Both the position numbers and the translations under genes were made by a program. This document shows positions 51,142-59,544 of a DNA stretch of 64,000 bases, piece after piece. The first letter of the stretch is position 1. The number at the start of each line of letters is the position of its first letter. The notes beneath the pieces are model-generated. The model was not told where the DNA came from and ran no database searches. It worked only from the letters and a program-made list of their open reading frames with translations. This stretch comes from Gemmatimonadota bacterium (GTDB lineage Bacteria > Gemmatimonadota > Gemmatimonadetes > Gemmatimonadales > Gemmatimonadaceae), in contig JAQBPX010000019.1 in NCBI GenBank assembly GCA_028287305.1, forward strand, positions 62,001-126,000. The letters are read 5' to 3'.

Positions 51142-52056
51142 TCAGGCCGTCGTGGCGCCCCGGCTTTCCTCATGGGAAGCCGGGGCGCTTTCGTAGCGCT
51201 CCATCCATTCGCCCAGCCGCGCGAACACCTGCTCGCGACCGCGATCCACCGTGATCACGTGTCCCATCCCGCTGAGCCAGGCAAGCTCCTTCACCGGCGC
51301 GCCGAGGCGCTCGAACGCCGCGGCCGCGCTGGCGGGCGTGATCCGGTTGTCCTCGCGTGACTGCAGCACGAGCGTCGGCGACGTCACCCGTGGCAGCGCC
51401 TCCCAGGCAGCATCCACCGTCTCGGTCAGCGCGCGAAGGAATGCCGGCGTGAAGATGCCATACGCCAGGCTGCCTGCTCGCTGGGACTCGTCCTGGATGG
51501 ACTGTCCGCGCTGCCTGCCCCTCAGGTACGGCACCGCCCACCCCCACAGCGGTGCCGTGCGCGCCAGCCGGCGCACGATCGGCGGCACCACCAGGTACGG
51601 CGCGGCGAGGCCCAGCGCCGGAAGCTCCGGATGCTCCGCCGCGAGGCGCACCGCGAGCGCACCACCCATCGAGAGGCCGATCACCCCCACCCATTCATGC
51701 CGCGCGCGCAGCGCGACGTAGGCGTCGCGCGCACCCTGCAGCAGCTCCCGTGAGTCGGCGCGCGCAAAGTCCCGCACCGTTCGCCCATGCGCGGGGAGCA
51801 GCGGCGCGTGCACCGCGAACCCGCGCGCGTGGAGCGCGCGTGCCAGCTCCTGGAGCGTCTGCGGCGTATCGCCCCCTCCGTGCAGCAGGAGGATCGCGCG
51901 GCCTGCATCACCGGGAAGCTCGATGCTCTCCGCCCCGGGCACGATGCCGCTCGGTGCTCCCGCGAGGCGCGCGCGCGACGCCGCCTCGATGCGCGCGGCG
52001 CGCACGCGCATCACGCCGAGCCACGCGCCCACGAGCAGGAGTGGAAGCAGCAGCAT
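51142..52056 (-). CDS. alpha/beta hydrolase (monoacylglycerol lipase/carboxylesterase-like), membrane-anchored
   Basis: A 304-residue serine hydrolase with an N-terminal hydrophobic anchor (MLLLPLLLVGAWLG). It has the oxyanion stretch LLLHGGGDTP, nucleophile elbow GVIGLSMGG, acid Asp in LVLQSREDNRITP and His in SGMGHVITVD. The likely substrate is an ester or acylglycerol; this is not resolved further. The start is two bases after the stop of the MoeB-like gene, so they form an operon. Its last codons contain the terminator of the convergent histone-like gene. Confidence 0.9.
   Translation of the reverse strand: MLLLPLLLVGAWLGVMRVRAARIEAASRARLAGAPSGIVPGAESIELPGDAGRAILLLHGGGDTPQTLQELARALHARGFAVHAPLLPAHGRTVRDFARADSRELLQGARDAYVALRARHEWVGVIGLSMGGALAVRLAAEHPELPALGLAAPYLVVPPIVRRLARTAPLWGWAVPYLRGRQRGQSIQDESQRAGSLAYGIFTPAFLRALTETVDAAWEALPRVTSPTLVLQSREDNRITPASAAAAFERLGAPVKELAWLSGMGHVITVDRGREQVFARLGEWMERYESAPASHEESRGATTA
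51155..51191 (+). terminator. terminator of the histone-like gene, inside the convergent hydrolase gene
   Basis: A 12-bp perfect stem (51155-51166 and 51177-51188) with a ten-base loop, followed by TTTC, starts 21 bases after the plus-strand stop and lies in the 3' coding end of the minus-strand hydrolase. Confidence 0.6.
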
Positions 52057-52058
52057 GG

Positions 52059-53201
52059 TCAGTAGCGCTCGAGGGACGGATCCACGTCGCGCGACCACCG
52101 GTCGATGCCGCCACTCAGGTTCCGCACGCGCGTGGCGCCCTGCTCGCGCAGGAACTCCGCGGCCATGGCGCTGCGAGTGCCGTGATGACAGTACACCACG
52201 ATGTCGCGCTCCAGCGGGATCGTGCCCAGGCGGTCCTGCAGGCGACCGAGCGGTACGTGCACGGCGTCGGCGAGGCGCACGAGGTCCCACTCCATCGGCT
52301 CGCGCACGTCGAGCAGCAATGGCCGCGCGCCAGCTTGCAGCTCCTCGGCCAGCGCGCGCGGCGTCACGTCCGCCGGTCGCGCCTGCGCGGTGCGGGGTGC
52401 TCGTGCGCGTGCGCGTGCCGCGTCACCGCAGGCCGCGCAGTCGGCGCGGCGCCGGATCGACACCGTCTCGAACCGCGCCGCGAGCGCATCCACCAGCAGC
52501 AGCCGGCCGGTGAGCGCATCGCCTGCGCCGAGCAGGAGCTTGAGCACCTCCGTGGCCTGCAGCGTCCCGATGATGCCGGGCACCACGCCAAGCACGCCGG
52601 CTTCGGCGCAGCTCAGCACCGTGCCGGCCGCCGGTGGCAGGGGAAAGAGGCACCGGTAGCAGGGCGCGCCGGCGGCGATGAGCACCGTCACCTGGCCGGC
52701 GAAGCGCTCCACGCTGCCACTCACGAGTGGGACGCCATGCTGCACGCACGCATCGTTGATCGCGTAGCGCGCGTCGAAGTTGTCGGTCCCGTCCACCACC
52801 ACGTCGTAGGCGCTCACGAGCGCGTCGGCGCTGGCGGCGTCGAAGGTGACGTCGTGCCGCTCCACGCGAACGTGCTCGTTGAGCGCATGAATGCGGCGCG
52901 CCGCGGACTCCGTCTTCAGCATGCCGACCGAGGAAGCGTCGTGGAGCAGCTGCCGGTGGAGGTTGCTCGTGTCCACGGTGTCGAAGTCCACCAGCCCCAG
53001 CGTGCCCACTCCCGCAGCGGCGAGGTACAGCGCGACGGGCGAGCCGAGCCCTCCCGCGCCCACCACCAGCACGCGCGCGTCGCGCAGCGCACGCTGTCCG
53101 GCCGGTCCCACTTCCGGCAGGATCAGCTGCCGCGCGTAGCGCGCGCGCTCGTCGGCGGAGAGCGGGGTCAGCGTGGCGGGGTCAGCGGCAGGGAGTGACA
53201 T
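52059..53201 (-). CDS. MoeB/ThiF-type adenylyltransferase with C-terminal rhodanese domain (MoeZ-like)
   Basis: A 380-residue E1-like enzyme that adenylates the C-terminus of a sulfur carrier (MoaD, ThiS or similar) and, through its rhodanese domain, passes on sulfur. It has nucleotide loop VLVVGAGGLGSPVA (45-58), DTSNLHRQLL, DGTDNFDARYAIND, and zinc Cys pairs CYRC and CAAC. The rhodanese domain (about 275-375) has LLLDVREPMEW and the active-site VVYCHHGTRSA. All residues expected for both activities are present. ATG 53201 is used. No carrier or molybdopterin genes are adjacent, so the partner is unknown. Confidence 0.93.
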   Translation of the reverse strand: MSLPAADPATLTPLSADERARYARQLILPEVGPAGQRALRDARVLVVGAGGLGSPVALYLAAAGVGTLGLVDFDTVDTSNLHRQLLHDASSVGMLKTESAARRIHALNEHVRVERHDVTFDAASADALVSAYDVVVDGTDNFDARYAINDACVQHGVPLVSGSVERFAGQVTVLIAAGAPCYRCLFPLPPAAGTVLSCAEAGVLGVVPGIIGTLQATEVLKLLLGAGDALTGRLLLVDALAARFETVSIRRRADCAACGDAARARARAPRTAQARPADVTPRALAEELQAGARPLLLDVREPMEWDLVRLADAVHVPLGRLQDRLGTIPLERDIVVYCHHGTRSAMAAEFLREQGATRVRNLSGGIDRWSRDVDPSLERY

Positions 53202-53234
53202 GGATGGGTTGACCTGTGCGCCAATATACAGCGA

Positions 53235-53260
53235 CGCCGGTCGCTGGCAGGCGACCGGCG
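53235..53260. terminator. stem-loop between the Crp-family gene and the MoeB-like gene
   Basis: A perfect 10-bp stem CGCCGGTCGC/GCGACCGGCG with a six-base loop lies in the 88-base gap between the two minus-strand genes. It may end the regulator message or attenuate read-through into the MoeB gene; no T-run is present. Confidence 0.4.
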
Positions 53261-53289
53261 CTGGCTGCTGCATGCTGCCCCACGTGCGG

Positions 53290-54018
53290 CTATGCGACCG
53301 GCCGGTCGTCTCCCACCGCGATCGGCACCATCAGGTCGGTGGCGGACTCGCACTCGATGCGCTCCGCCAGCCGCCGTGGCGGCGAGACGATGAGCGTCGA
53401 CCCCTTTCGCTCCACCAGTCCCTCGCCCGTGAGCCGGCTGAGCACCAGCGACACGGACTCGCGCGTGGCGCCCACCAGCTCACAGAGCAGCCGGTAGCGC
53501 GCGGGGTTGAGCACGATGTGCCCGTCCTCGCGCGTGAAGGTGTCGGTGGCGCCCATGCGCACGAGCGTCGCAAGGAGGCGCTGCTCCACGCTGAGTGTCG
53601 TGAGCTCGCGCAGCTTGTCGAGGAGCGCCGAGCGCTCCGTGAGCACCTGCGCCACGAGGGCGATCGCGTGATGCGGCTGTTCGCGCACGAATGCGCGGAA
53701 CCGCGCCCCACTGAGGAAGAGCGTCTCGCTCGGCTCCTCGGCGCGCGCGTCGGTGGAGTACGCGGCCTGCGTCGAGAGGCCCTCTGCGCCGAAGGTCTCG
53801 CCTGGCGTGGCGATCCACGGCACGTAGCCGCGCCCCGCGCGCACCCGGCTGCGCAAGACGATGCGTCCACTCGTCACGAGGAACACGCCGTCTGCTGGCG
53901 CACCGCGCTGGTAGACCACGAAGCCCGAGGGCCAGGTGGCGCGCGCGGCGAATGCCGCGAGCGCGTCATGCGTCGCGGGCGAAAGCCTGGTGGTGCCGTT
54001 CCTGGTAGCGTCCGTCAC
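53290..54018 (-). CDS. Crp/Fnr-family transcriptional regulator
   Basis: A 242-residue regulator with a cyclic-nucleotide-binding-like barrel (FVVYQRGAPADGVFLVTSGRI, then TPGETFGAEGLSTQAA) and a Crp helix-turn-helix (RYRLLCELVGATRESVSLVLSRLTGEG). The barrel lacks a clear cAMP Arg-Ser pair, and there is no N-terminal Cys cluster, so the signal is neither obviously cAMP nor oxygen through an Fe-S cluster. The GTG at 54018 follows GAGG by a few bases. It is divergent from the hydrogenase-like gene across 130 bases and may control it. Confidence 0.89.
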   Translation of the reverse strand: MTDATRNGTTRLSPATHDALAAFAARATWPSGFVVYQRGAPADGVFLVTSGRIVLRSRVRAGRGYVPWIATPGETFGAEGLSTQAAYSTDARAEEPSETLFLSGARFRAFVREQPHHAIALVAQVLTERSALLDKLRELTTLSVEQRLLATLVRMGATDTFTREDGHIVLNPARYRLLCELVGATRESVSLVLSRLTGEGLVERKGSTLIVSPPRRLAERIECESATDLMVPIAVGDDRPVA

Positions 54019-54148
54019 TGCATCCTCACTGCGTTCTGCACGATGCTGGGAAAGCAATGTCCGGGCCGTGCTTGACTTTCCACTTTCGGCTTCCCCTTTT
54101 GCACGAACGTGAAGCGGACGCGACGACGCGGCCGCCGCCGTAACCCGA

Positions 54149-55438
54149 GTGCACCGCGTGGCTGCAGCCTCCGCCCCTTCCCTCGTCATTCTTGGCGCCG
54201 ACGTGGTGCGCGCGGCGCACCCCGCCACGCCCATCCAGCTGGCGCACGCCTGCGTGGCGAGCGGATGGCACTCGGTGGTGCCGCCGAACTGGGGAGACGA
54301 GCTGGTGGCGCGCGCGGCCGCCACCTGGGCGGCGAATGCGCCGAGTCGGGTGGCCATCCAGTGTGCCTGCCCGCTGGTGTCCGAGCGACTGCTCGCCGCG
54401 GGTGGCGAGCTCGGCCCCTGGATGCTCTCGCTGGTGTCACCGCCGGTTGCGGCCGCGCGCTACCTGCGCGCCGCGTGCGCGCCCGCGCAGCCGCGCATCA
54501 CGTATGCAGGCAATTGCCCCGGCGCCCGCAGCATCGAGATCGACGAGCAGCTCACCGTGGACGAGTTCCTCACGCGCCTCGTGGACGAGGGCATCGACGT
54601 GCGCGCACAGCCGACCGTGTTCGACGGCGTGCTGCCGCCGGACCGCCGCCGCTTCTTCTCGCTCCCGGGCGGCCTGCCGTCCATGGAGGGACTGCGAGCG
54701 GAGAACGCGCCGCACGCACTGGTCGAGTTGCAGGGCAGTGCGTTCGAGGTCGAGCTGGCGCAGGTGCTGCTCGCGCAGCGGCCGGCGATCGTGGACCTCG
54801 CCTGCGCGGTGGGGTGCGTGTGCGCCGGCGCGGGACGCGGCATCGGCGCGTCGGATGCGCGCCGCGCGGTGATGCACGACGAGCCGCCGCGCGCCACCAC
54901 GCCGGTGGTCCAGCATGACCTGCCCATCGCGCTCGTGCGGTCGCTGCCCGTGGACGGTGGAGCGCCTTCGCTGCCGCGTCGGGCGCCGGTCGCCGAGCGC
55001 GCGATGGTGATGCCCACCGTGAGGCTCGAGCGCATGGAGAACGAAGGGGGCGTCGAGCACGCGGCGCACGGCGAACCCATGGTGCACGCAGAACGCGCCG
55101 ACCGCGTGGAGGCAGCCGACGAACCCGCTCCCCCACGCCGCCGGAGCTCACCCGGCATCGGCACGCCGCGCGCGGTGCTCGGCGCGATGCCGCTGTCGCG
55201 CTCGGAAGACGGGCGGCAGCTGCCGCGCGCATACGTGGCGCGGCGTCGTTCGTCGCCGCGCGGGATGAGGCTCGTGGAGCCGCGCTCCGGGGAGCCGTTC
55301 ACGTCGCCCCCGCCTGCCGCGAGCGCGGTGGGCAGCGAAGCCCCTGAACGCAGCGAGGCGCCGACAAGCCGGCGCCTCGTGCTGGTGCTGGTCGTGGCGA
55401 TCGTCGTCGTCGCGACGATCGCACTGGCGATGCGCTAG
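54149..55438 (+). CDS. [FeFe]-hydrogenase-like Fe-S protein with C-terminal membrane anchor
   Basis: The 429-residue protein matches the hydrogenase large-subunit C-terminal domain over residues 25-230: QCACPLVSERLL (Cys74 before Pro), LSLVSPPVAAARYL, ITYAGNCPGARSIEI (Cys123), RFFSLPGGLP and LACAVGCVCAGAG (Cys219, Cys223). These four Cys correspond to the ligands of the cubane of the H-cluster. The proton-transfer Cys of TSCCP is Ala73, and the Lys of the MPC-x2-K motif is missing, so H2 catalysis is unlikely; a sensory or electron-transfer role is more probable. There is no ferredoxin domain. Residues 240-405 are disordered, and a single transmembrane helix ends the protein (RLVLVLVVAIVVVATIALAM). 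GTG 54149 is tentative. Confidence 0.75.
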   Translation: MHRVAAASAPSLVILGADVVRAAHPATPIQLAHACVASGWHSVVPPNWGDELVARAAATWAANAPSRVAIQCACPLVSERLLAAGGELGPWMLSLVSPPVAAARYLRAACAPAQPRITYAGNCPGARSIEIDEQLTVDEFLTRLVDEGIDVRAQPTVFDGVLPPDRRRFFSLPGGLPSMEGLRAENAPHALVELQGSAFEVELAQVLLAQRPAIVDLACAVGCVCAGAGRGIGASDARRAVMHDEPPRATTPVVQHDLPIALVRSLPVDGGAPSLPRRAPVAERAMVMPTVRLERMENEGGVEHAAHGEPMVHAERADRVEAADEPAPPRRRSSPGIGTPRAVLGAMPLSRSEDGRQLPRAYVARRRSSPRGMRLVEPRSGEPFTSPPPAASAVGSEAPERSEAPTSRRLVLVLVVAIVVVATIALAMR

Positions 55439-55442
55439 CAGC

Positions 55443-57551
55443 TCATCGACCGCCGATCGCGGCGCGGGCGCGATGGAGCGCCGCCGTGGCCGAGTCGAAG
55501 CGCTGCACGAGGTCCGCCATCTCGCGCTGCGTGAGGGACGCGTCCCCTCCCTTCAGGGCCTCGCTCACGGAGGGAAACACGACGTTCGCGTATCCGTTGT
55601 CCTCGTCGGCGGCGTAGATGAGGTTGCGGAACCAGGGGCGCGACCGAAGTCCCTCGCCGCGCGTGAGCGCACGCTCCACCTCGCGCAGCGCCGAGTTCAC
55701 CCGGGCCAGCGGCACGCCCTGCGCCCCACCGGCGAGCGCGCTGTCGCGCGACGCGTTGAACGCCGCGCCCGCGGCGTGCATCGCGTCGATGGCCGTGTGA
55801 AGCGCGCCGGTGCCCACCCCCGCGCTCCGCCGTGCCAGTACGCGGTCGAGTGCCGGCAGGTACGTGAGCATGGTGGTCGCGTATTCCGCGTAGTCGTAGG
55901 GGATGATGTCGGCGTTCGCGAGGCGGAGCATCATCGCGGCGCCCAGCTGCGCCGCCGCCGCGTGGTAGCGAAAGCCGGGATCGCCGAACTTCGACATCCA
56001 CGCGTAGTCGTCGTACTGCGAGTGATACACGCCGCCGCCGCCGCCGAAGCCCCACTCGGCGATCGGCATGCCCACGTGGTTGTAGAAGCCCGCGTAGTCG
56101 GAGCCGCCACCCGGGTCATCCATGGCCGGCTCGGCGCTGTCGGCCACCGCACTCTCCAGCCGCCACTGCGCGTACACACTCTTCCCGGAGTTCGGGTCGC
56201 GCACAGCCTTCGTGACGTCGCGCAGCACGCCGCGCAGCGAGGGAGAGCCGCCGCCGCCGAAGTGTGACCCCTGTGCCGAGACGTCCTGGTTGAGGTATGC
56301 CACGCCGCCGCGCGCGAGGCGCAGGGAATCCTCCTCGACGTATTCCGTGGATCCCACCAGCCCCCACTCCTCCGCATCCCACGTGGCGAAGACCATCGTG
56401 CGACGCGGCCGCACGCCGCCCTTCACAAGCTCCGCCATGGCGCGCGCCGCCTCGAGCACGCTCACGGTGCCGCTCACGTTGTCCGCGGCGCCCGGTCCCC
56501 ATGCATCGCGATGCCCGCCAACCATCACGATCTCATCGGGGAACTCGCTCCCGCGCACGATGCCGAAGGTGTCGTAGATGGGCTTGAGTCCCTTCGTGGC
56601 GCGATCGTCCCTCACCTGCACGCGCGCCTGCACCGGCCCCGGTCCCACGTGATATCGGAACGGCAGCGCGCCCTGCCACCCCGGCGGCAGGTCGTGCCCG
56701 CGGACGCCCTTCAGCAGCTCGGCTGCATTGCCGTACGACATCGGCACCACCGGGATCTTCGGGACTTCCGACACGGATGGGTCCAGTCGCTTCGCGCCCG
56801 CCGTGGAGGGATAGCCCGGCGTCGTGGGATCCCCGTTGCCGTTGAATACACTTCCGCGCTGCACGCCGCGGTCGTTGCGGTTCGGGCCCTCGGGATACAC
56901 GTCGCCGCTGGCGTAGCCATCGCCGCTGGGGTCGCTGTAGATGATCAGCGCGAGCGCCCCGTGCTTTTCCGCTTCGCGCGCCTTGATGCCGCGGAAGCTG
57001 CGGCCGTAGCGCGCGACCGCGATCTTCCCGCGCACCGACACGTGCAGCGAGTCGAGCAGCGCATAGTCCTCGATGAGCCCGTAGTTCACGTACACCACCT
57101 CGCCGCGCACGTCGCCCGTTCCGCTCGTGCCGTTCACGGTGGGATACTGCGACAGCGCGGAGCTCGGGTCGCCGGGCACGGCCGGCTCGGCCAGCGGAAG
57201 CTCCCTGGGCGAGGGGGAGAGCCGCCACACGTGCACCGCCGTCGGATGCGGCAGGAACACGTCGTAGCTGCGCACCTCGGTCTCCATTCCCCACGACTTC
57301 ATCTGCGCGATCACGTAGTCGCGCGTGCGTGCCTGCGCCGGCGTTCCCGCCACGTGCGCTTCCTTCGACAGCGTGCGCGAATGCGCGGAGGAGCGCTCGG
57401 GCGTGGGGACGGCGATGGCGCGCACCTCGAGGTCCTTCTGGCGCTGCGCGGCGGCCGGGGTGTAGCCGGCCATGACCTGCTGCGCGCCGAGCGTGGTGGC
57501 GGACAGCGTGGCGGCGAGCGGAAGGGAACGGAGCAGGCGCGCGTGTCTCAT
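55443..57551 (-). CDS. M28-family metallopeptidase (glutamate carboxypeptidase II-like)
   Basis: A 702-residue secreted zinc exopeptidase: signal peptide (LLRSLPLAATLSATTLGA), protease-associated domain (about 130-290, GKIAVARYGRSFRGIKA), M28 catalytic core and helical dimerisation domain. Metal ligands are visible: VMVGGHRDAWGPGAADNVSG (His and Asp), WDAEEWGLVGSTEY (Glu-Glu, with the base Glu) and HSQYDDYAWM (His). It probably releases N- or C-terminal residues from peptides in the periplasm or outside the cell. It ends four bases from the convergent hydrogenase-like gene stop. The Smr-like gene lies 19 bases upstream on the same strand. Confidence 0.93.
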   Translation of the reverse strand: MRHARLLRSLPLAATLSATTLGAQQVMAGYTPAAAQRQKDLEVRAIAVPTPERSSAHSRTLSKEAHVAGTPAQARTRDYVIAQMKSWGMETEVRSYDVFLPHPTAVHVWRLSPSPRELPLAEPAVPGDPSSALSQYPTVNGTSGTGDVRGEVVYVNYGLIEDYALLDSLHVSVRGKIAVARYGRSFRGIKAREAEKHGALALIIYSDPSGDGYASGDVYPEGPNRNDRGVQRGSVFNGNGDPTTPGYPSTAGAKRLDPSVSEVPKIPVVPMSYGNAAELLKGVRGHDLPPGWQGALPFRYHVGPGPVQARVQVRDDRATKGLKPIYDTFGIVRGSEFPDEIVMVGGHRDAWGPGAADNVSGTVSVLEAARAMAELVKGGVRPRRTMVFATWDAEEWGLVGSTEYVEEDSLRLARGGVAYLNQDVSAQGSHFGGGGSPSLRGVLRDVTKAVRDPNSGKSVYAQWRLESAVADSAEPAMDDPGGGSDYAGFYNHVGMPIAEWGFGGGGGVYHSQYDDYAWMSKFGDPGFRYHAAAAQLGAAMMLRLANADIIPYDYAEYATTMLTYLPALDRVLARRSAGVGTGALHTAIDAMHAAGAAFNASRDSALAGGAQGVPLARVNSALREVERALTRGEGLRSRPWFRNLIYAADEDNGYANVVFPSVSEALKGGDASLTQREMADLVQRFDSATAALHRARAAIGGR

Positions 57552-57570
57552 GCGTGTCGTGGAGGGAGGA

Positions 57571-58209
57571 TCATTCGTATCCGGAGAGCGCGCCGCGAAT
57601 CGCGGTGCGGAGTGCCTGCTCGCGATCTCCACCCGGGGGAATTGTAGCGGCCAGCCGCCCGAAGTGCGCGAGCATCTCTCCCTCGACGAACGCCTCGTTG
57701 TCATGCACGCCGAGCGCCTCGAGGGAGCGATGGGCGAGGTCCCGCAGGAGAGCGCGCGTTTCCGCGTGCAGCTCCTGGAGCGACACCGGGTCGGCGGGCT
57801 TCGGCGGCGCGGCATCGCGACGCCGCTTGCCCACCTCGAGCACGGCGCGCACCGACGCGAGCGTCACGATGAACGAGCCTGGCGAGTGTTCCTCGTGCCC
57901 CGCGACCACGCCCTTGCGCCGCAGGACGTGCAGGAGCGCGATCGCGGCCTCGCGGATCACCGCCACGCCTCCCTCGCTGTTGTTCCCGCGCCCGGTGACC
58001 ACGAGCACCTCGCCCGCCTGCTCGACCTGCTTCTGGCGCAGCCACGACTCGAGGCGACGCACCGCCTCGTCGCGCGTGGGCAGGTGCGTGCGCAGGTTGA
58101 TCGTGCGGTCGGCGCCGAAGCGGACCTCGTCGAAGGCCTGGCGGAGGGTCGAGATGTCCTTGATGCGCTTTTTCAGAGGTGTGCGGTTTGAGGTGTGTGG
58201 AACTGCCAA
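57571..58209 (-). CDS. Smr-domain-like protein (degenerate LDLHG motif), uncertain start
   Basis: About 212 residues. Residues 35-125 resemble an Smr domain: INLRTHLPTRDEAVRRLESWL in place of the LDLHG-x4-EA opening, VLVVTGRGNNSEGG for the TG-x-G loop, and SFIVTLASVRAVLEVGKR at the end. Smr domains bind or nick nucleic acids; the missing His makes nuclease activity doubtful. A helical C-terminal region of 85 residues has no assignment. The only in-frame start found is TTG 58209, which lies inside a 22-bp inverted repeat, so the 5' end may have been altered by repeat insertion or may start elsewhere. It lies 19 bases before the M28 gene. Confidence 0.65.
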   Translation of the reverse strand: MAVPHTSNRTPLKKRIKDISTLRQAFDEVRFGADRTINLRTHLPTRDEAVRRLESWLRQKQVEQAGEVLVVTGRGNNSEGGVAVIREAAIALLHVLRRKGVVAGHEEHSPGSFIVTLASVRAVLEVGKRRRDAAPPKPADPVSLQELHAETRALLRDLAHRSLEALGVHDNEAFVEGEMLAHFGRLAATIPPGGDREQALRTAIRGALSGYE

Positions 58210-58244
58210 CGCCGCGGCTGTTGCAGTTCCTCACACCTCAAACC
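58185..58244. repeat. 22-bp inverted repeat with one mismatch
   Basis: Arms 58185-58206 and 58223-58244 pair with one mismatch around a 16-base loop that itself holds a small CAAC/GTTG stem. The right arm runs into the first unit of the 28-bp tandem array. The left arm covers the only candidate start codon of the Smr-like gene. Confidence 0.85.
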
Positions 58245-58328
58245 TCATACCTCACACCCGTTTCCTCAAACCTCATACCCCACACCTGCTTCCTCAAACC
58301 TCATACCTCACGCCTGTTTCCTCAAACC
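58236..58328. repeat. 28-bp tandem repeat, 3.3 copies
   Basis: Three units (58236-58263, 58264-58291, 58292-58319) differing at a few positions are followed by nine bases of a fourth. Each begins CCTCAAACCTCATACC. There are no spacers between units, so this is a minisatellite and not a CRISPR. It fills most of the gap between the Smr-like gene and the membrane protein gene at 58333, ending five bases before the latter's stop codon. Confidence 0.9.
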
Positions 58329-58332
58329 CGCC

Positions 58333-59544
58333 CTACGCCACTCTCCGCCGGTTCGCGGCGATCACCCCTCCCGCCAGCGCGAGCGCCGCGGTGACGAGCA
58401 GCGCGAGCAGCGCCCTGCCGCCCAGCGAGGGACCGGTGGATTGCTCCCCGATCAGCTGGTGCGCCCACTCCCGGGTCCAGTCCTCGAGTGGCCGCCCGGC
58501 GGCGGCGGCGAACGCCGATTCCGGAGCCTCGTTCGAGCTCCAGAACTTCCCGAACCGCTCCACGCCGAGCGAGCGCACCATCTGCGACAGCGCCGCGCCC
58601 TGGAAGGGTCCGAAGGCGACCTGCGGGTCGCTCCAGAAATAGTCGTAGCGGCTGAAGACGTTCGACGCCACCGCCTGGGCGGTCCACCCCGGGTCATCCG
58701 ACGTCGCGTGTGACGACATGGCCTCGCGGCAGCTCTCGCCGTGACCGGCCACGCATGCGACCGCTGTTGGCGACGTGACGTACCGTGCATCCTGGTTGAG
58801 CAGCGGCGCGACGAACTGCGACTCGAACAGCCGGAAGCCGGAATCCGGGTCCGTGGCCACATGCAGCCCCTGCGTCCGGCGTGACCACGTCGCCTCGCGA
58901 GCGACATCCCATCCTCGCGTCGCGAGCCACTGGTGTACCTGCGCGCCCGGCATTCCGTAGGTCGAGAAAAAGGGGCACGCCCCGAGCAGCGGGGTCGCGG
59001 GATCGTGACGATTCGCCAGGGTAGGGTTGTACTCCGACAGCTTCGAGAGCTCCTGGGGCTGTACGCGGATGCGCAGGATCGAGATGCACGGCTCGCTCGC
59101 GTTCGCGGGCACGAACACGGTGCTTCGCGAGCGCCATCCGTAGCTTCCGACAGCCGCATACTGCGTGGTGTCCACCACGATCGCCACCACGGCCTGCATG
59201 CGCGAGCCGGCCTTCAGTTCGGACCAGCGCTCGCGCAGCGCCCGCTCGATGTTCGCGCGCACCGTGGGCGCCAGGCGCTGGTCGAGGCGGATCACCAGTG
59301 CGGATTCGGCGACCGCGGGGCGAGGTGCCTGGAGCAGCGAGTCGTGAATGACGCTGAGCCGCAGCTTCGCCTCCACGTTGCGCACCGTGTCCTGCACTGC
59401 TTGCGCGCGCACGACTTCCGGTGCGCGTGAGTCGTTCCAGGCTATCGCCGGGGGCTTCGGCCGCGGGTACAGTCGCACGTAGGTGGCGACCATCACGAGC
59501 AGCACCGCCGTGGCCAGCTTCGGGATCCGCCGCATCAGCTCCAT
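58333..59544 (-). CDS. membrane-anchored hypothetical protein of the ABC operon
   Basis: A 403-residue protein with an N-terminal transmembrane helix (PKLATAVLLVMVATYVRLY) and a second one at the C-terminus (ALLALLVTAALALAGGVIA), so the 330 residues between are probably periplasmic. That region contains paired Cys (ACPFF, ACVAGHGESC) and a helical segment FGPFQGAALSQMVRSLGVERFGKFW resembling the core of a zinc-peptidase-like fold, but no HExxH is present. GGAGG six bases before ATG sets the start. It overlaps the preceding gene by ten bases and is the last gene of the GntR/ABC operon. Confidence 0.75.
   Translation of the reverse strand: MELMRRIPKLATAVLLVMVATYVRLYPRPKPPAIAWNDSRAPEVVRAQAVQDTVRNVEAKLRLSVIHDSLLQAPRPAVAESALVIRLDQRLAPTVRANIERALRERWSELKAGSRMQAVVAIVVDTTQYAAVGSYGWRSRSTVFVPANASEPCISILRIRVQPQELSKLSEYNPTLANRHDPATPLLGACPFFSTYGMPGAQVHQWLATRGWDVAREATWSRRTQGLHVATDPDSGFRLFESQFVAPLLNQDARYVTSPTAVACVAGHGESCREAMSSHATSDDPGWTAQAVASNVFSRYDYFWSDPQVAFGPFQGAALSQMVRSLGVERFGKFWSSNEAPESAFAAAAGRPLEDWTREWAHQLIGEQSTGPSLGGRALLALLVTAALALAGGVIAANRRRVA

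Noticed and set aside
58236-58328. CRISPR array
   Set aside because: Repeats of 28 bp are directly joined with no unique spacers, there are only three copies, and no cas genes are near.
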